A stretch of 64,000 nt of DNA from Streptomyces pactum. Lineage in GTDB: Bacteria; Actinomycetota; Actinomycetes; Streptomycetales; Streptomycetaceae. Positions 16,510 to 26,073 of this stretch are shown one piece after another. The translations under genes were made by a program, and so were the position numbers. Where the stretch lies: NCBI RefSeq assembly GCF_016031615.1, contig NZ_JACYXC010000001.1, positions 2,914,001 to 2,978,000 of the forward strand, given 5' to 3'. The notes under the pieces were generated by a model. That model was not told the origin of the DNA. It worked only from the letters and a program-made list of their open reading frames with translations, and did no database searches. Within the stretch, counting starts at the first letter, position 1, and each line of letters starts with the position of its first letter.

Positions 16510-17477
16510 GGCCTGCCGGTCGCCCGCCCGCGCCCGCGCCGCGACGGCCGGCGCGGGCGCGCGACCGGTGGCCCCGCGGATACCGGGCCGCCACGGGCCC
16601 GGACGCCGGCGCCGGACGTGCACACCGGCCGGTGCGGGCGCCGCGGCGGGTGGCAGGCGGCGGGCGGTGGTGACGGGTCACTCGACGTCCGTCACAGCTG
16701 GGCGCGGGCCGTCTCGAAGAGCTGCCGTTGCCGGGCGAGGCCCAGATGCTCTGGATGTCGTTCCTCCCTGTCCGGGTCCATCCCTCCGGAACCGCGAACA
16801 CCGCCGTGAGCCCTGCTTCCTCCACCCGGCGCCATCCCCGGGGAGGGCGGGCAGCGAAGGGGCGGGCGGCGTGGTGGGAGCGACGGTGGTGGCGGCCGAG
16901 GGCGGTGAGGTGGCGGCCGGGGACCCGGAGGAGGCGGCCGGGGGGCGCGGACGAGCTGGCTGCCGGGGTCCCGGTGGAGGCTCGCCCCGCCCGGGATCGT
17001 CCGCCATCCGGCCCCCCTTGCCGACACACAGCTGACCGGTGTCATTGAACGGGATCGCGGCGCCGCGGAAAAGACCGGCGGCGGGCGGGAATTCCCGTAC
17101 CCGAGGGCGCGCCGGTGTCGCCGGGACGGGCCCGTGCCACGCACCGGGGCCGGGCCGCACGGCGAGCGGACGCCGGCCGGGCGCAGGGGCGTGCGCGGGG
17201 CGCCGTCGTCGCGGCGCGGGGCGATACGGGCGCGGGACGGAGCGATGGGGCCGGGCCCCCCGTTCCCGGCCCCCCATCGTCTCCCCCGTGGTCCCCGCCG
17301 CGCCTGTCGCGCGGGCGGGGGCCGGGCCGCCGCCGCGTTCTCCCACAGGCGGCCCGCGGGCCCTCGGTGCCGTATCGCCACCGTGTGCCCGTGGGAACAG
17401 CATGGCCGGTCGGCCACCGGCGGATCGACGTGTTTCGGCCTGGCCCGAACAACGGCATCCCGGACAGGCTCTGGGCC
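16510..17477. other. Long gene-poor region
   Basis: About 970 bases with no intact gene I can support. Open frames on both strands are Arg/Pro/Gly-rich. The minus strand at 16690-17020 shows a possible degraded coding remnant, listed separately. The segment 17041-17477 upstream of the next gene holds no recognisable motif beyond a possible promoter region with lower GC near 17340-17470. Confidence 0.45.
16690..17020 (-). pseudogene. Possible degraded C-terminus of a membrane/kinase-like protein
   Basis: Read on the minus strand, one frame gives a Pro/Ala/Thr-rich stretch starting at a possible MADDPGRGEPPPG. A second frame gives GWRRVEEAGLTAVFAVPEGW and then TGRNDIQSIWASPGNG. A third gives QLFETARAQL before a stop at 16692. 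The second piece resembles the AVPEGW/AVPKGW domains that follow Pro-rich linkers in actinobacterial serine/threonine kinase-like proteins. Two frameshifts would be needed to join the parts. Weak: it could be chance in high-GC DNA. Confidence 0.25.
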
Positions 17478-18488
17478 ATGCCGCTGCGTATCCACTTCAC
17501 CGCCCAGGACCTGGCCCGTACCCGTCTGGCGGAGGCACCGCGTCCGATGCTGGAACTGAACATCGCGCTGCGGCTGCTCCAGGAGCAGAGCCACCCGACC
17601 CGGTTCGGGCCCTGGCGGCGGGAATCGCTGAAGCGGCTGTCACCGCAGGTGAGGATGTTGTTCGACCTGGTCCCGCCGGTCGGCTGGTCGGTCGACTTCC
17701 TGGACCACGCCACGGTGGGCGGCCTCGACGAGGCACTCGACCTGATCCGGGCCACGCCCGCCGCACGCCTGCGCGCGGACATGGAGGCCTGGGCCGAGCG
17801 CGGCGGCCGGCGCCCGGTGCCCGCCTGGACCCGGTCGATCGGCTCGGACCGGCGGCTGCTGCTGGAGCTGGCCGACACCGTCGGCCACGTCTACCAGCAG
17901 ATCATCGCCCCCTACCGGCCGCGGCTGGACGCGCTCGGCGACGCGGACCAGGCGATGCGCCGGCGCCAGCTCGGCCAGGGCGGACTGGACGCCCTGCTGG
18001 CCGGGCTCAACCCCCGCCGCATCCGGTGGCGTCCGCCGGTCCTGGAGCTGAGCACGGCGTCCGGCTTCGAGGGCGACATCTGCCTCCAGGGCCGCGGCCT
18101 GCTGCTGATCCCCTCCGCCTTCGGCGCGGTGTACCCGGTGCTCAACGACGAGGCCGAACCCCAGCCCTGGATCACGTACCCGGTGGGGCTCCGGGAGACC
18201 GACCTGTACCTGCCGCCCACGGACACCGCCCGGGCCCTGAGCACCGTGCCCGACTCGCTGGCGGCGCTGCTCGGCCACACCCGCGCCGTGGTGCTGTGGA
18301 CCATCGCCCACCATCCCGGCTGCACCACCACCGAACTCGCCCGCCGGGCCGGCATCTCACCGGCCAGCGCCAGCCAGCACGCGACCGTGCTGCGCACCGC
18401 CGGGCTGACCACCACCATGCGCCACCACAACACCGCGCTGCACACCGCCAGTCCACTGGGCACCGGCCTCCTCGCCACCGCGTCCTGA
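17478..18488 (+). CDS. ArsR-like winged-helix transcriptional regulator
   Basis: A 336-residue protein. The first 230 residues form an uncharacterised domain of the kind found in Streptomyces ArsR-like regulators (DUF5937 type, beginning IHFTAQDLARTRLAEAPRPMLE, shown here as two pieces). The C-terminus (about 260-330) is a winged helix: VVLWTIAHHPGCTTTELARR, then AGISPASASQHATVLRTAGL. It stands alone. No metal-binding Cys cluster is present, so metal sensing is unlikely. The ATG at 17478 gives the expected N-terminus. Targets unknown; it may act on itself or the upstream region. Confidence 0.82.
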   Translation: MPLRIHFTAQDLARTRLAEAPRPMLELNIALRLLQEQSHPTRFGPWRRESLKRLSPQVRMLFDLVPPVGWSVDFLDHATVGGLDEALDLIRATPAARLRADMEAWAERGGRRPVPAWTRSIGSDRRLLLELADTVGHVYQQIIAPYRPRLDALGDADQAMRRRQLGQGGLDALLAGLNPRRIRWRPPVLELSTASGFEGDICLQGRGLLLIPSAFGAVYPVLNDEAEPQPWITYPVGLRETDLYLPPTDTARALSTVPDSLAALLGHTRAVVLWTIAHHPGCTTTELARRAGISPASASQHATVLRTAGLTTTMRHHNTALHTASPLGTGLLATAS

Positions 18489-18504
18489 CCGCCGCCGGAC
18501 ATGG

Positions 18505-18559
18505 GCCGGCCCCGGGCGGTCCGGGGCGGCCCGGGGGACCCGCACCGCCCGGGGCCGGC
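18505..18559. terminator. Bidirectional terminator, 16-bp perfect stem
   Basis: Arms GCCGGCCCCGGGCGGT (18505-18520) and its exact complement (18544-18559) flank a 23-base G/C loop. It lies between the convergent regulator (stop 18488) and acpS (stop beginning 18560), touching the acpS stop codon. Confidence 0.75.
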
Positions 18560-18928
18560 TCAGCCCTCCGCGATGACCACCGCGGAGGCGACCCCGGCGT
18601 CGTGACTGAGCGACACGTGCCACTGCTTGACGCCGAGTTCGGCGGCGCGGGCGGCCACCGTGCCGCGGACCGACAGCCGGGGCCGGCCGCTGTCCTCGGT
18701 GATCACCTCGGCGTCGGTCCAGTACATGCCGCCCGGCGCGCCCAGCGCCTTGGCCAGCGCCTCCTTGGCGGCGAACCGGGCGGCGAGCGACGCCATGCCG
18801 CGCCGCTCCCCGCTGGGCAGCAGCAGTTCCCGTTCGACGAAGAGGCGGGCCGCCATGCCCGGGGTCCGCTCCATGGCGTCCGCGAACCGGTCGATCTCGG
18901 CGACGTCGATGCCGACTCCGATGATCAC
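18560..18928 (-). CDS. acpS: Holo-[acyl-carrier-protein] synthase AcpS
   Basis: Transfers the 4'-phosphopantetheine arm from CoA to the acyl carrier protein. The 122 residues contain the two signature motifs GIDVAEIDRF (Mg-binding Asp near residue 8) and RFAAKEALAKALG (Glu), plus WHVSLSHD near the C-terminus. It starts four bases after glmS ends, so the two are co-transcribed, the usual order in Streptomyces. In such genomes this small enzyme also activates type II polyketide carrier proteins. Confidence 0.97.
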   Translation of the reverse strand: MIIGVGIDVAEIDRFADAMERTPGMAARLFVERELLLPSGERRGMASLAARFAAKEALAKALGAPGGMYWTDAEVITEDSGRPRLSVRGTVAARAAELGVKQWHVSLSHDAGVASAVVIAEG

Positions 18929-18932
18929 CGGG

Positions 18933-20780
18933 TCACTCCACCGTCACGGACTTGGCCAGGTTCCGCGGCTGGTCCACCTCGTTGCCGCGCGCGGTGGCCA
19001 GCTCACAGGCGAACACCTGGAGCGGGACGGTGGCGACCAGCGGCTGGAGCAGCGTGGGGGTCGGCGGGATCTCGATGAGGTGGTCGGCGTAGGGCGCGAC
19101 CGCCTCGTCGCCGCGCTCGGCGATGACGATGGTGCGGGCGCCGCGGGCCCGGATCTCCTGGATGTTGGAGACGATCTTGTCGTGCAGGACCGACCGGCCG
19201 CGCGGCGACGGGACCACGACCACCACCGGCAGGTCGTCCTCGATGAGCGCGATCGGCCCGTGCTTCAGCTCGCCGGCCGCGAAGCCCTCGGCGTGCATGT
19301 AGGCCAGCTCCTTGAGCTTCAGCGCGCCCTCCAGCGCCACCGGGTAGCCGACGTGCCGGCCCAGGAAGAGGACGGTGTTCTTGGTGGCGAGGGTGCGGGC
19401 CAGCTCGCGCACCGGCTCCATCGTCTCCAGCACCTCGTCCACCTGGGTGCCGATCTCCGACAGCTCGCGGATCACCGCCTGGATCTCGTCACCCCACTTG
19501 GTGCCGCGCACCTGGCCCAGGTAGAGGGCGACCAGGTAGCAGGCGACGAGCTGGGTGAGGAACGCCTTGGTGGAGGCGACGGCGACCTCCGGGCCGGCGT
19601 GGGTGTAGAGCACCGCGTCCGACTCGCGCGGGATGGTCGAGCCGTTGGTGTTGCAGATGGCCAGCACCTTCGCGCCCTGCTCACGGGCGTGCCGCAGCGC
19701 CATCAGGGTGTCCATGGTCTCGCCGGACTGGGAGATGGCGATCACCAGGGTGCGCGAGTCCATGATCGGGTCCCGGTAGCGGAACTCGCTGGCCAGCTCG
19801 GTCTCGCAGGGGATGCGGGTCCAGTGCTCGATGGCGTACTTGGCGATCATGCCGGCGTGGAAGGCGGTGCCGCAGGCCACGATGACGACCTTGTCCACCT
19901 CCCGCAGCACCGACACCGGGATGCGGATCTCGTCCAGCCGCAGCGAGCCGGAGGCGTCGATCCGGCCCAGCAGGGTGTCGGCGACCGCCTTCGGCTGCTC
20001 GGCGATCTCCTTGAGCATGAAGTAGTCGTAGCCGCCCTTCTCGGCGGCCGACGCGTCCCAGTCCACGTGGTACGTACGGACCTCGGCGGGGGCGCCGTCG
20101 AAGTCGGTGACCGTCACCCCGTCCCGGCGCAGCTCGACCACCTGGTCCTGGCCCAGCTCGATCGCCTCCCGGGTGTGGGCGATGAACGCGGCGACGTCGG
20201 AGGCGAGGAACGCCTCCTCCTCACCGACGCCGACCACCAGCGGGGAGTTGCGGCGCGCCCCGACCACCACGTCCGGCGCGTCGGCGTGCACCGCCACCAG
20301 GGTGAACGCGCCCTCCAGCCGGCGGCACACCTGGCGCATCGCCTCGGCCAGGTCGCCGCAGGAGGAGAACGACTCGGCGAGCAGGTGCGCGACCACCTCG
20401 GTGTCGGTCTCCGAGGCCAGCTCGTGGCCGCGGTCGGTCAGCTCGGCGCGGAGCGCGGCGAAGTTCTCGATGATGCCGTTGTGGACGACGGCGACCCGGC
20501 CGGAGTTGTCCAGGTGCGGGTGGGCGTTGGCGTCCGTGGGCCCGCCGTGGGTGGCCCAGCGGGTGTGCCCGATGCCGGTGCCGCCGGTGGGCAGCGGGCG
20601 GTCGGCCAGCTCCTTCTCCAGGTTCGCCAGCTTGCCGGCCTTCTTGGCGGCGGCCAGGCCGCCGTCGGCCAGCACGGCCACACCGGCCGAGTCGTAACCC
20701 CGGTACTCCAGCCGCTTCAGTCCGGCGAGCACCACGTCGAGGGCGGACTGCCCTCCCACATAACCAACGATTCCGCACAT
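18933..20780 (-). CDS. glmS: Glutamine-fructose-6-phosphate aminotransferase GlmS
   Basis: Makes glucosamine-6-phosphate for peptidoglycan. The 615-residue protein has the N-terminal nucleophile Cys2 (MCGIVGYVG), the glutaminase domain (1-240), two SIS domains (about 290-600, with CGTAFHAGMIAKY and ISQSGETMDTLMALRHA), and the typical end LAKSVTVE. The ATG at 20780 is fixed by Cys2. It is divergent from a lipoprotein gene. The 118-base upstream region has no glmS ribozyme features, as expected for an actinomycete. Confidence 0.98.
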   Translation of the reverse strand: MCGIVGYVGGQSALDVVLAGLKRLEYRGYDSAGVAVLADGGLAAAKKAGKLANLEKELADRPLPTGGTGIGHTRWATHGGPTDANAHPHLDNSGRVAVVHNGIIENFAALRAELTDRGHELASETDTEVVAHLLAESFSSCGDLAEAMRQVCRRLEGAFTLVAVHADAPDVVVGARRNSPLVVGVGEEEAFLASDVAAFIAHTREAIELGQDQVVELRRDGVTVTDFDGAPAEVRTYHVDWDASAAEKGGYDYFMLKEIAEQPKAVADTLLGRIDASGSLRLDEIRIPVSVLREVDKVVIVACGTAFHAGMIAKYAIEHWTRIPCETELASEFRYRDPIMDSRTLVIAISQSGETMDTLMALRHAREQGAKVLAICNTNGSTIPRESDAVLYTHAGPEVAVASTKAFLTQLVACYLVALYLGQVRGTKWGDEIQAVIRELSEIGTQVDEVLETMEPVRELARTLATKNTVLFLGRHVGYPVALEGALKLKELAYMHAEGFAAGELKHGPIALIEDDLPVVVVVPSPRGRSVLHDKIVSNIQEIRARGARTIVIAERGDEAVAPYADHLIEIPPTPTLLQPLVATVPLQVFACELATARGNEVDQPRNLAKSVTVE

Positions 20781-20899
20781 GGCCGGAAGCCTACGACCCG
20801 GGCCGCCGCGGACGCGCGAGGGCCCGGCGGAACGGGCGAGGTGCATAATGCGCGCCAGCGGCCCCCGGCCGCGTCCGCCTCGTCCGTCCTGGGGGTCAT

Positions 20900-21694
20900 G
20901 TGCGCCGCGCCACCGTCACCGCCGTCACCGGTCCGCTCCTCGCCGCGCTGCTGGCCACGGCGACCGCCTGCTCCTCGGACTCCGGCGGGGACGGCGGGGA
21001 CGGGAAGAAGTCCACCCCGGTGTCGGTGGCGGCCGGCGAGACCGGCCGGACCAGCGCCCGGATCACCGAGCGGGTGAAGGTCACCAGCGACAAGGGCGGC
21101 TTCGAGCTGACCGCGAGCGGCCCGTTCGACATGGCGAAGGACACCGGGAAGCTGTCGGTGCGGATGCCGGGCGGCGCGATCGACCACATGGACGAGGTCT
21201 TCGGTGGCGGGAAGGTCTACCTCCGGCCGCTGGGCAACCTCGGCAAGGACACCTGGGCGGTGATCGACCGGGACCGGGCGCAGGCCCACTACCTGCTGCG
21301 GTCCCCGGCGAACGACCCCGAGCACCTGCTGTGGCAGGTCTCCGGCATGCGGGATGTGCGCGAGCGCGGCACCGAGCGGATCCGCGGCGAGCGGACCACG
21401 CACTACCGCGGCACCCTCGGCCACGACACCGTCGCCGCCCGGCTGGATCCGCTGACCCTCGCCAAGGTGGAGGCGCTGCGGGAGAAGGAGGGCGAGGACC
21501 TGCCGGTCACCGCGGACGCCTGGGTGGACGGGAAGGGGCGGCTGGCCCGGGTGCGGCTCGCCTCCGCGATGGGCGGCACCGAGGTGACCATCACCATGGA
21601 CCTGACGGACTTCGGGGTGGCGGTCCGGGTGCCGGTCCCCGACCCCACGTCCACCAAGGCGACCGAGACCACCCAGGGCCTGCTGCCGGGCTGA
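20900..21694 (+). CDS. LppX/LprG-like lipoprotein
   Basis: A 264-residue exported lipoprotein. It has a signal peptide (1-23) ending in ATAC with lipid-modified Cys24, a Ser/Asp/Gly linker, and then a beta-rich domain of the LppX_LprAFG type (segments RITERVKVTSDKGGFELTA, KVYLRPLGNLGKDTW, ERIRGERTTHYRGTL). LprG/LppX proteins carry lipids across the mycobacterial envelope. Streptomyces versions are uncharacterised. The GTG start at 20900 is preceded by a G-rich SD. A CATAAT hexamer at 20844-20849, about 50 bases upstream, may be its -10 box. Confidence 0.82.
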   Translation: MRRATVTAVTGPLLAALLATATACSSDSGGDGGDGKKSTPVSVAAGETGRTSARITERVKVTSDKGGFELTASGPFDMAKDTGKLSVRMPGGAIDHMDEVFGGGKVYLRPLGNLGKDTWAVIDRDRAQAHYLLRSPANDPEHLLWQVSGMRDVRERGTERIRGERTTHYRGTLGHDTVAARLDPLTLAKVEALREKEGEDLPVTADAWVDGKGRLARVRLASAMGGTEVTITMDLTDFGVAVRVPVPDPTSTKATETTQGLLPG

Positions 21695-22153
21695 CCGCCG
21701 GTCCTTCGCCGCCGCACCGGCGCCGGGCCCGCGCGTGCGGCGCCTGCGTGCGCGCGTCCGGTGTGCCGTGGCCTGCGCGTCCGGCCGGATGTCCGGGACC
21801 CCGGCCTCCGGCTCTCCCGCGTCCGGGTCTCCCACGTCCGGATCTCCCGCACCCAGGTCTCCCGCGTCCGGGCCCACGGGCTCGGGCCCCGGGTGTCCGG
21901 GCCTGCGTGCCCGGCCCCCGGGCGGCTCCGGTGGTCCGGTGTCCGGTCCCCGGACGGCTCCGGCGGCCTCCCGGCGCCTCCCGGGCGGCCGCCGGCCCGT
22001 GCCGGTGATCCCCGGGCGACCTGGGGCGCTCCCCGGGGGTTGGCCGAACGTCCTCCGGGTGTTCCCCGGGGGCCTCCCGGCGTTCCCCCGGGGTTCTCCG
22101 GGCGTGACCTACTCCACGCCCCACCCGGCCCGCCGAACGCCGACAATGAAGAG
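21695..22153. other. Intergenic region upstream of coaA, with tandem repeats
   Basis: About 460 bases. The first half contains the 15-bp array listed separately and further TCCGG-rich words up to about 22090. Near the coaA start the sequence becomes less biased (CGCCGACAATGAAGAG), probably the promoter/ribosome-binding region. No gene seen. Confidence 0.45.
21811..21870. repeat. Four tandem 15-bp repeats
   Basis: Four consecutive units of consensus GRTCTCCCGCGTCCG with one to four substitutions each. They are non-coding by context, as no ribosome binding site or sensible protein extends through them. Confidence 0.7.
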
Positions 22154-23143
22154 GTGATCACGTCCCCAGCGCGCACCGCGTCGCGGCGCACCGAGTCGAG
22201 CCCGTACGTGGACCTCTCCCGCGCGGAGTGGAGCGCGTTGCGCGAGAAGACCCCGCTGCCGCTGACCGCCGAGGAGGTCGAGCAGCTCCGCGGGCTGGGC
22301 GACGTCATCGACCTGGACGAGGTGCGGGAGGTGTACCTGCCGCTCTCCCGGCTGCTCAACCTCTACGTCGCGGCGACCGCCAACCTGCGGGGCGCGCTCA
22401 ACACCTTCCTCGGCGACACCAAGAAGGGGAACGGGGCCCAGCCGGGGACCCCGTTCGTGATAGGCGTGGCCGGCAGTGTCGCGGTCGGCAAGTCCACCAC
22501 CGCCCGGCTGCTCCAGGCGCTGCTGGCCCGCTGGCCCGAGCACCCCCGGGTGGAGCTGATCACCACCGACGGCTTCCTCCACCCCAACGCCGAGCTGCAG
22601 CGGCGCGGGCTGATGTCCCGCAAGGGCTTCCCGGAGTCCTACGACCGCCGGGCGCTCACCCGCTTCGTGGCCGACGTGAAGGCCGGGAAGGAGGAGGTGT
22701 CGGCGCCGGTGTACTCGCACCTGATCTACGACATCGTGCCCGGCGAGCGGCAGACGGTGCACCGCCCCGACATCCTCATCGTGGAGGGGCTCAACGTGCT
22801 CCAGCCCGCGCTGCCCGGCACCGACGGCCGGACCCGCGTCGGACTGGCCGACTTCTTCGACTTCAGCGTCTACGTGGACGCCCGGACCGAGGACATCGAG
22901 CGCTGGTACCTGGGCCGGTTCCGGCAGCTGCGGCAGACCGCGTTCCAGAACCCGTTTTCGTACTTCCGCCGCTACACCCAGGTCTCCGAGGAGGAGGCGC
23001 TGGACTACGCCCGGATGATCTGGCGGACCGTCAACCGGCCCAACCTGGAGGAGAACGTGGCGCCCACCCGGGGCCGGGCGACGCTGGTGCTGCGCAAGGG
23101 GCCGGACCACAAGGTCCAGCGCCTGTCGCTGCGCAAGCTCTGA
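22154..23143 (+). CDS. coaA: Type I pantothenate kinase CoaA
   Basis: Phosphorylates pantothenate, the first step of CoA synthesis. The 329-residue P-loop kinase has Walker A GVAGSVAVGKSTTARLL (about residues 108-124), the TTDGFLHPN motif, DILIVEGLNVLQ, and the YLGRFRQLRQTAF and SYFRRY segments conserved in bacterial CoaA. The GTG start at 22154 follows GAAGAG. An N-terminal extension of about 20 residues precedes the conserved YVDLSRAEW. It lies close to glmS/acpS, as in other Streptomyces. Confidence 0.96.
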   Translation: MITSPARTASRRTESSPYVDLSRAEWSALREKTPLPLTAEEVEQLRGLGDVIDLDEVREVYLPLSRLLNLYVAATANLRGALNTFLGDTKKGNGAQPGTPFVIGVAGSVAVGKSTTARLLQALLARWPEHPRVELITTDGFLHPNAELQRRGLMSRKGFPESYDRRALTRFVADVKAGKEEVSAPVYSHLIYDIVPGERQTVHRPDILIVEGLNVLQPALPGTDGRTRVGLADFFDFSVYVDARTEDIERWYLGRFRQLRQTAFQNPFSYFRRYTQVSEEEALDYARMIWRTVNRPNLEENVAPTRGRATLVLRKGPDHKVQRLSLRKL

Positions 23144-23323
23144 CCGGGCGGGGCCGGCGGCACCGGACCCGGCGGGAGGCACCCGCCCCGGCCGCGCCGC
23201 ACCGGCCCCCGACGAGCGGCACCCGCTCCGACCACGCCTCCGCACCGGCTCCGACCGGGCGGCACCCGGCGGGGACCCCGGGCGGCCGGACCGTGCCACC
23301 GGGCCGGGGTCTACGCTGCGGCC

Positions 23324-24283
23324 ATGCTGCATCTGCGGGTCATCTGCCCATCCGACCGCACCGACGAGGTGGTGCGGCTGGTCGAGGAGACGGTGGGCAC
23401 CACCCACCTGGCCGTGCTCACCGGCGCGGCCCGCAAGCCCTCCGGCGACATCGTGCTGTGCGACGTGGCCCGTGAGGCCGGGGACGTCCTGCTGGCCCGG
23501 CTGCGCGCGGCGGGCCTGGACCGGTCGGGTTCGATCGCCGTGGAGAACGTGGACCTCACGCTCTCCCGGAGCGCGGACGCGGCGGAGGAGGCGGCGCCCG
23601 GCGAGGCCGCCGACGCGGTGCTGTGGGAGCACCTGGCCGAGGCGACCCACGAGGAGTCCACGCTCTCCGCCACCTACGTGGCGTTCCTCGCGGTGGCCAC
23701 CATGCTGGCAGCCTGCGGGGTGATGCTGGACAACGCGATCCTGATCGTCGGCGCCATGGCGGTCGGCCCGGAGTTCGGCCCGCTGGCCGGCATCTCCACC
23801 GCCCTGGTGCAGCGCGCCCCCGCCCTGGTGTGGCGGTCGCTGACCGCGCTGGTGGTCGGCTTCGCCGCCGCGATGCTGCTCACCGCCGGGTTCAGCGGCC
23901 TGATGGCCTGGTGCGGGCTCTTCGAGAGGTCGATGGTGGAGGCGGACCGCCCCAACACGGCCTTCATCTGGCAGCCGGACTGGATGTCCTTCGTCGTGGC
24001 GTTCCTCGCCGGGATCGCCGGCACCCTCTCGCTCACCTCGGCCAAGTCCGGGGCGCTGATCGGGGTGGCGATCTCGGTCACCACCGTCCCGGCGGCGGCC
24101 AACGCGGCGGTGGCGTTCAGCTACCAGGACTACGCCCAGACCTGGGGCTCCACCGGGCAGCTCTTCGCCAACCTCGGCGGGATCGTGCTGGCCGGCACGC
24201 TGACCCTGCTGGCCCAGAAGCTGTTCTGGGCGGTGGTGCGGCGGCGGCCGTCCGCCACGCGCCGGCCCCGCCGGGCCGGCTGA
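23324..24283 (+). CDS. DUF389 integral membrane protein
   Basis: A 319-residue protein with a cytoplasmic ferredoxin-like N-terminal half (MLHLRVICPSDRTDEVVRLV, VLCDVAREAGD) and five or six membrane segments from about residue 125 (AFLAVATMLAACGVML, ILIVGAMAVGPEFGPLAGI, ALVVGFAAAMLLTAGF, FVVAFLAGIAGTLSL). The GAMAVGPEFGPL sequence is the DUF389 hallmark. Function is unknown; related proteins are called hydrophobic or TIGR00341-type. The start is immediately downstream of a GCGGCC spacer with no strong SD. It converges on glmM. Confidence 0.88.
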   Translation: MLHLRVICPSDRTDEVVRLVEETVGTTHLAVLTGAARKPSGDIVLCDVAREAGDVLLARLRAAGLDRSGSIAVENVDLTLSRSADAAEEAAPGEAADAVLWEHLAEATHEESTLSATYVAFLAVATMLAACGVMLDNAILIVGAMAVGPEFGPLAGISTALVQRAPALVWRSLTALVVGFAAAMLLTAGFSGLMAWCGLFERSMVEADRPNTAFIWQPDWMSFVVAFLAGIAGTLSLTSAKSGALIGVAISVTTVPAAANAAVAFSYQDYAQTWGSTGQLFANLGGIVLAGTLTLLAQKLFWAVVRRRPSATRRPRRAG

Positions 24284-24499
24284 CCCCGGCCGGGCCCCGG
24301 CTGCCCCCGCTGTCCCCACCGTTCCGCCCGGCCCGGCCTGGCCGCCGCCGGGACCACCGGAATCCCGGCGAGGTGGGGTACCGGGTGCCGCGAGGTCATG
24401 GAGCCCGGGAGTGGGGCGGGCGGACCGGGGTCGTGGCACCGCTGCGCCGCCGCGCCGCCCGGCCACGCCGCGGCCGGGCAGCCGGAGCCGCGAGCAGCC

Positions 24500-24523
24500 T
24501 GCCGGGGGCGCCGGCCCCCGGCA
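24500..24523. terminator. Terminator hairpin downstream of glmM
   Basis: A 10-bp perfect stem (TGCCGGGGGC and complement) with the loop GCCG ends 17 bases past the glmM stop. It lies in the 257-base gap between convergent genes, so it may also serve the DUF389 gene. Confidence 0.75.
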
Positions 24524-24540
24524 CCCGGCGGATCCGCCGC

Positions 24541-25950
24541 TCAGCCCAGCGCGGACTTCACCGCGTCCGCCAGCCGACCGGCGACCGAGCGGGCCTGCTC
24601 GATGTCGGCGGCCTCCACCATGACCCGGACCAGCGGCTCGGTGCCCGACGGGCGCAGCAGCACCCGGCCGGTGGTGCCCAGCTCGCGCTCGGCCTCGATC
24701 ACCGCGGCGCCCAGCTCGGTGGAGGTGGCCACCCGGGACTTGTCCACGTCCGGCACGTTGATCAGCACCTGCGGCAGCCGCTCCATCACGGCGGCCAGCT
24801 CCGCGAGGCTGCGGCCGGTGGCGGCGACCCGGGCGGCGAGCAGCAGCCCGGTCAGGGTCCCGTCGCCGGTGGTGGCGTGGTCCAGCACGATGACGTGGCC
24901 GGACTGCTCGCCGCCGAGCGCGTACCCGTGGCTCTTCATCTCCTCCAGCACGTAGCGGTCGCCGACCGCGGTCTGCACCAGCTGGACGCCCTCGCGCTCC
25001 ATGGCCAGCTTGAAGCCGAGGTTGGACATCACGGTGCCGACCACGGTGTCGCCGCGCAGCCGGCCGGCCTCGCGCAGCGCCAGCGCCAGCACGGCGAGGA
25101 TCTGGTCGCCGTCCACGTCCTGGCCGGCGGCGTCCACCGCGAGGCAGCGGTCCGCGTCGCCGTCGTGCGCCACCCCGAGGTCCGCGCCGTGCTCGACCAC
25201 CGCGGCGCGCAGCCGGTCCAGGTGGGTGGAGCCGTAGCCGTCGTTGATGTTGAGGCCGTCGGGGTCGGTGCCGATGGTGACCACCTCGGCGCCGGCCCGG
25301 GCGAACGCCTCCGGGGAGACCCGGGCGGCGGCGCCGTGCGCGCCGTCGATGACGACCTTCAGCCCGTCCAGGCGGTTCGGCAGCACGCCGATGAGGTGGG
25401 CGATGTAGTTGTCGAAGCCCTCGTCGTAGGTCCGCACCCGGCCGACCCCGGCGCCGGTGGGCCGGTCCCACGGCTCGCCGGAGGCGTGCGCCCGGTAGGT
25501 CTCCTCGATGCGGTCCTCCAGCTCGTCGGGGAGCTTGTGGCCGCCGCGGGCGAAGAACTTGATGCCGTTGTCCGGCATCGGGTTGTGGCTGGCGGACAGC
25601 ATCACGCCCAGGTCGGCGCCGAGCGCGCCGGTCAGGTACGCCACCGCCGGGGTCGGCAGCACACCGACCCGCAGCACGTCCACACCGGCGCTGGCGAGCC
25701 CCGCCACCACGGCGGACTCCAGGAACTCACCCGAGGCACGCGGATCGCGGCCGACCACCGCCACCGGCCGGTGGCCCTCCGGCGCGCCCGCCCGCGCGTC
25801 GGCCGAGCGCCCCTCCGGCACGGCGGGGCTGCGCCCCGGCCCCTCCATCAGCACATGCGCCGCCGCGACCGACAGGCCGAGCGCCAGCTCCGCCGTGAGG
25901 TCGGCGTTCGCGACGCCGCGCACGCCGTCCGTACCGAAGAGTCGTCCCAC
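24541..25950 (-). CDS. glmM: Phosphoglucosamine mutase GlmM
   Basis: Converts GlcN-6-P to GlcN-1-P, the step after GlmS. The 469-residue enzyme has LFGTDGVRGVAN at the N-terminus, the phosphoserine loop SASHNPMPDNGIKFF, the Mg-binding DGDADRC and the sugar-binding GGEQSGH. The C-terminal phosphate loop LLRPSGTEPLVRVMVE is complete. A Pro/Gly/Arg insert lies near residues 40-60. The GTG at 25950 has GGAGGACAGCA directly upstream and gives the family N-terminus. It follows rplM-rpsI, the usual order, after a terminator. Confidence 0.97.
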   Translation of the reverse strand: MGRLFGTDGVRGVANADLTAELALGLSVAAAHVLMEGPGRSPAVPEGRSADARAGAPEGHRPVAVVGRDPRASGEFLESAVVAGLASAGVDVLRVGVLPTPAVAYLTGALGADLGVMLSASHNPMPDNGIKFFARGGHKLPDELEDRIEETYRAHASGEPWDRPTGAGVGRVRTYDEGFDNYIAHLIGVLPNRLDGLKVVIDGAHGAAARVSPEAFARAGAEVVTIGTDPDGLNINDGYGSTHLDRLRAAVVEHGADLGVAHDGDADRCLAVDAAGQDVDGDQILAVLALALREAGRLRGDTVVGTVMSNLGFKLAMEREGVQLVQTAVGDRYVLEEMKSHGYALGGEQSGHVIVLDHATTGDGTLTGLLLAARVAATGRSLAELAAVMERLPQVLINVPDVDKSRVATSTELGAAVIEAERELGTTGRVLLRPSGTEPLVRVMVEAADIEQARSVAGRLADAVKSALG

Positions 25951-26073
25951 TGCTGTCCTCCGAATTGCACGGGGGTAACCGTCGTCCCCCGGAAGAAAGG
26001 TTTCGTGCAAGGTGTCGGGAAGGGGGCCGGAACATGACGTACGGGTATACGGTGCCGGTCCCCGATAGCCGAA

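Noticed and set aside
16510..17477. A long minus-strand protein starting near 17594 or 17403
   Set aside because: Composition is Arg/Pro-rich shadow coding; only small fragments look natural and in different frames.
20781..20899. glmS ribozyme or riboswitch upstream of glmS
   Set aside because: The gap is only about 118 bases to the divergent gene and lacks the expected core; the ribozyme is typical of Firmicutes.
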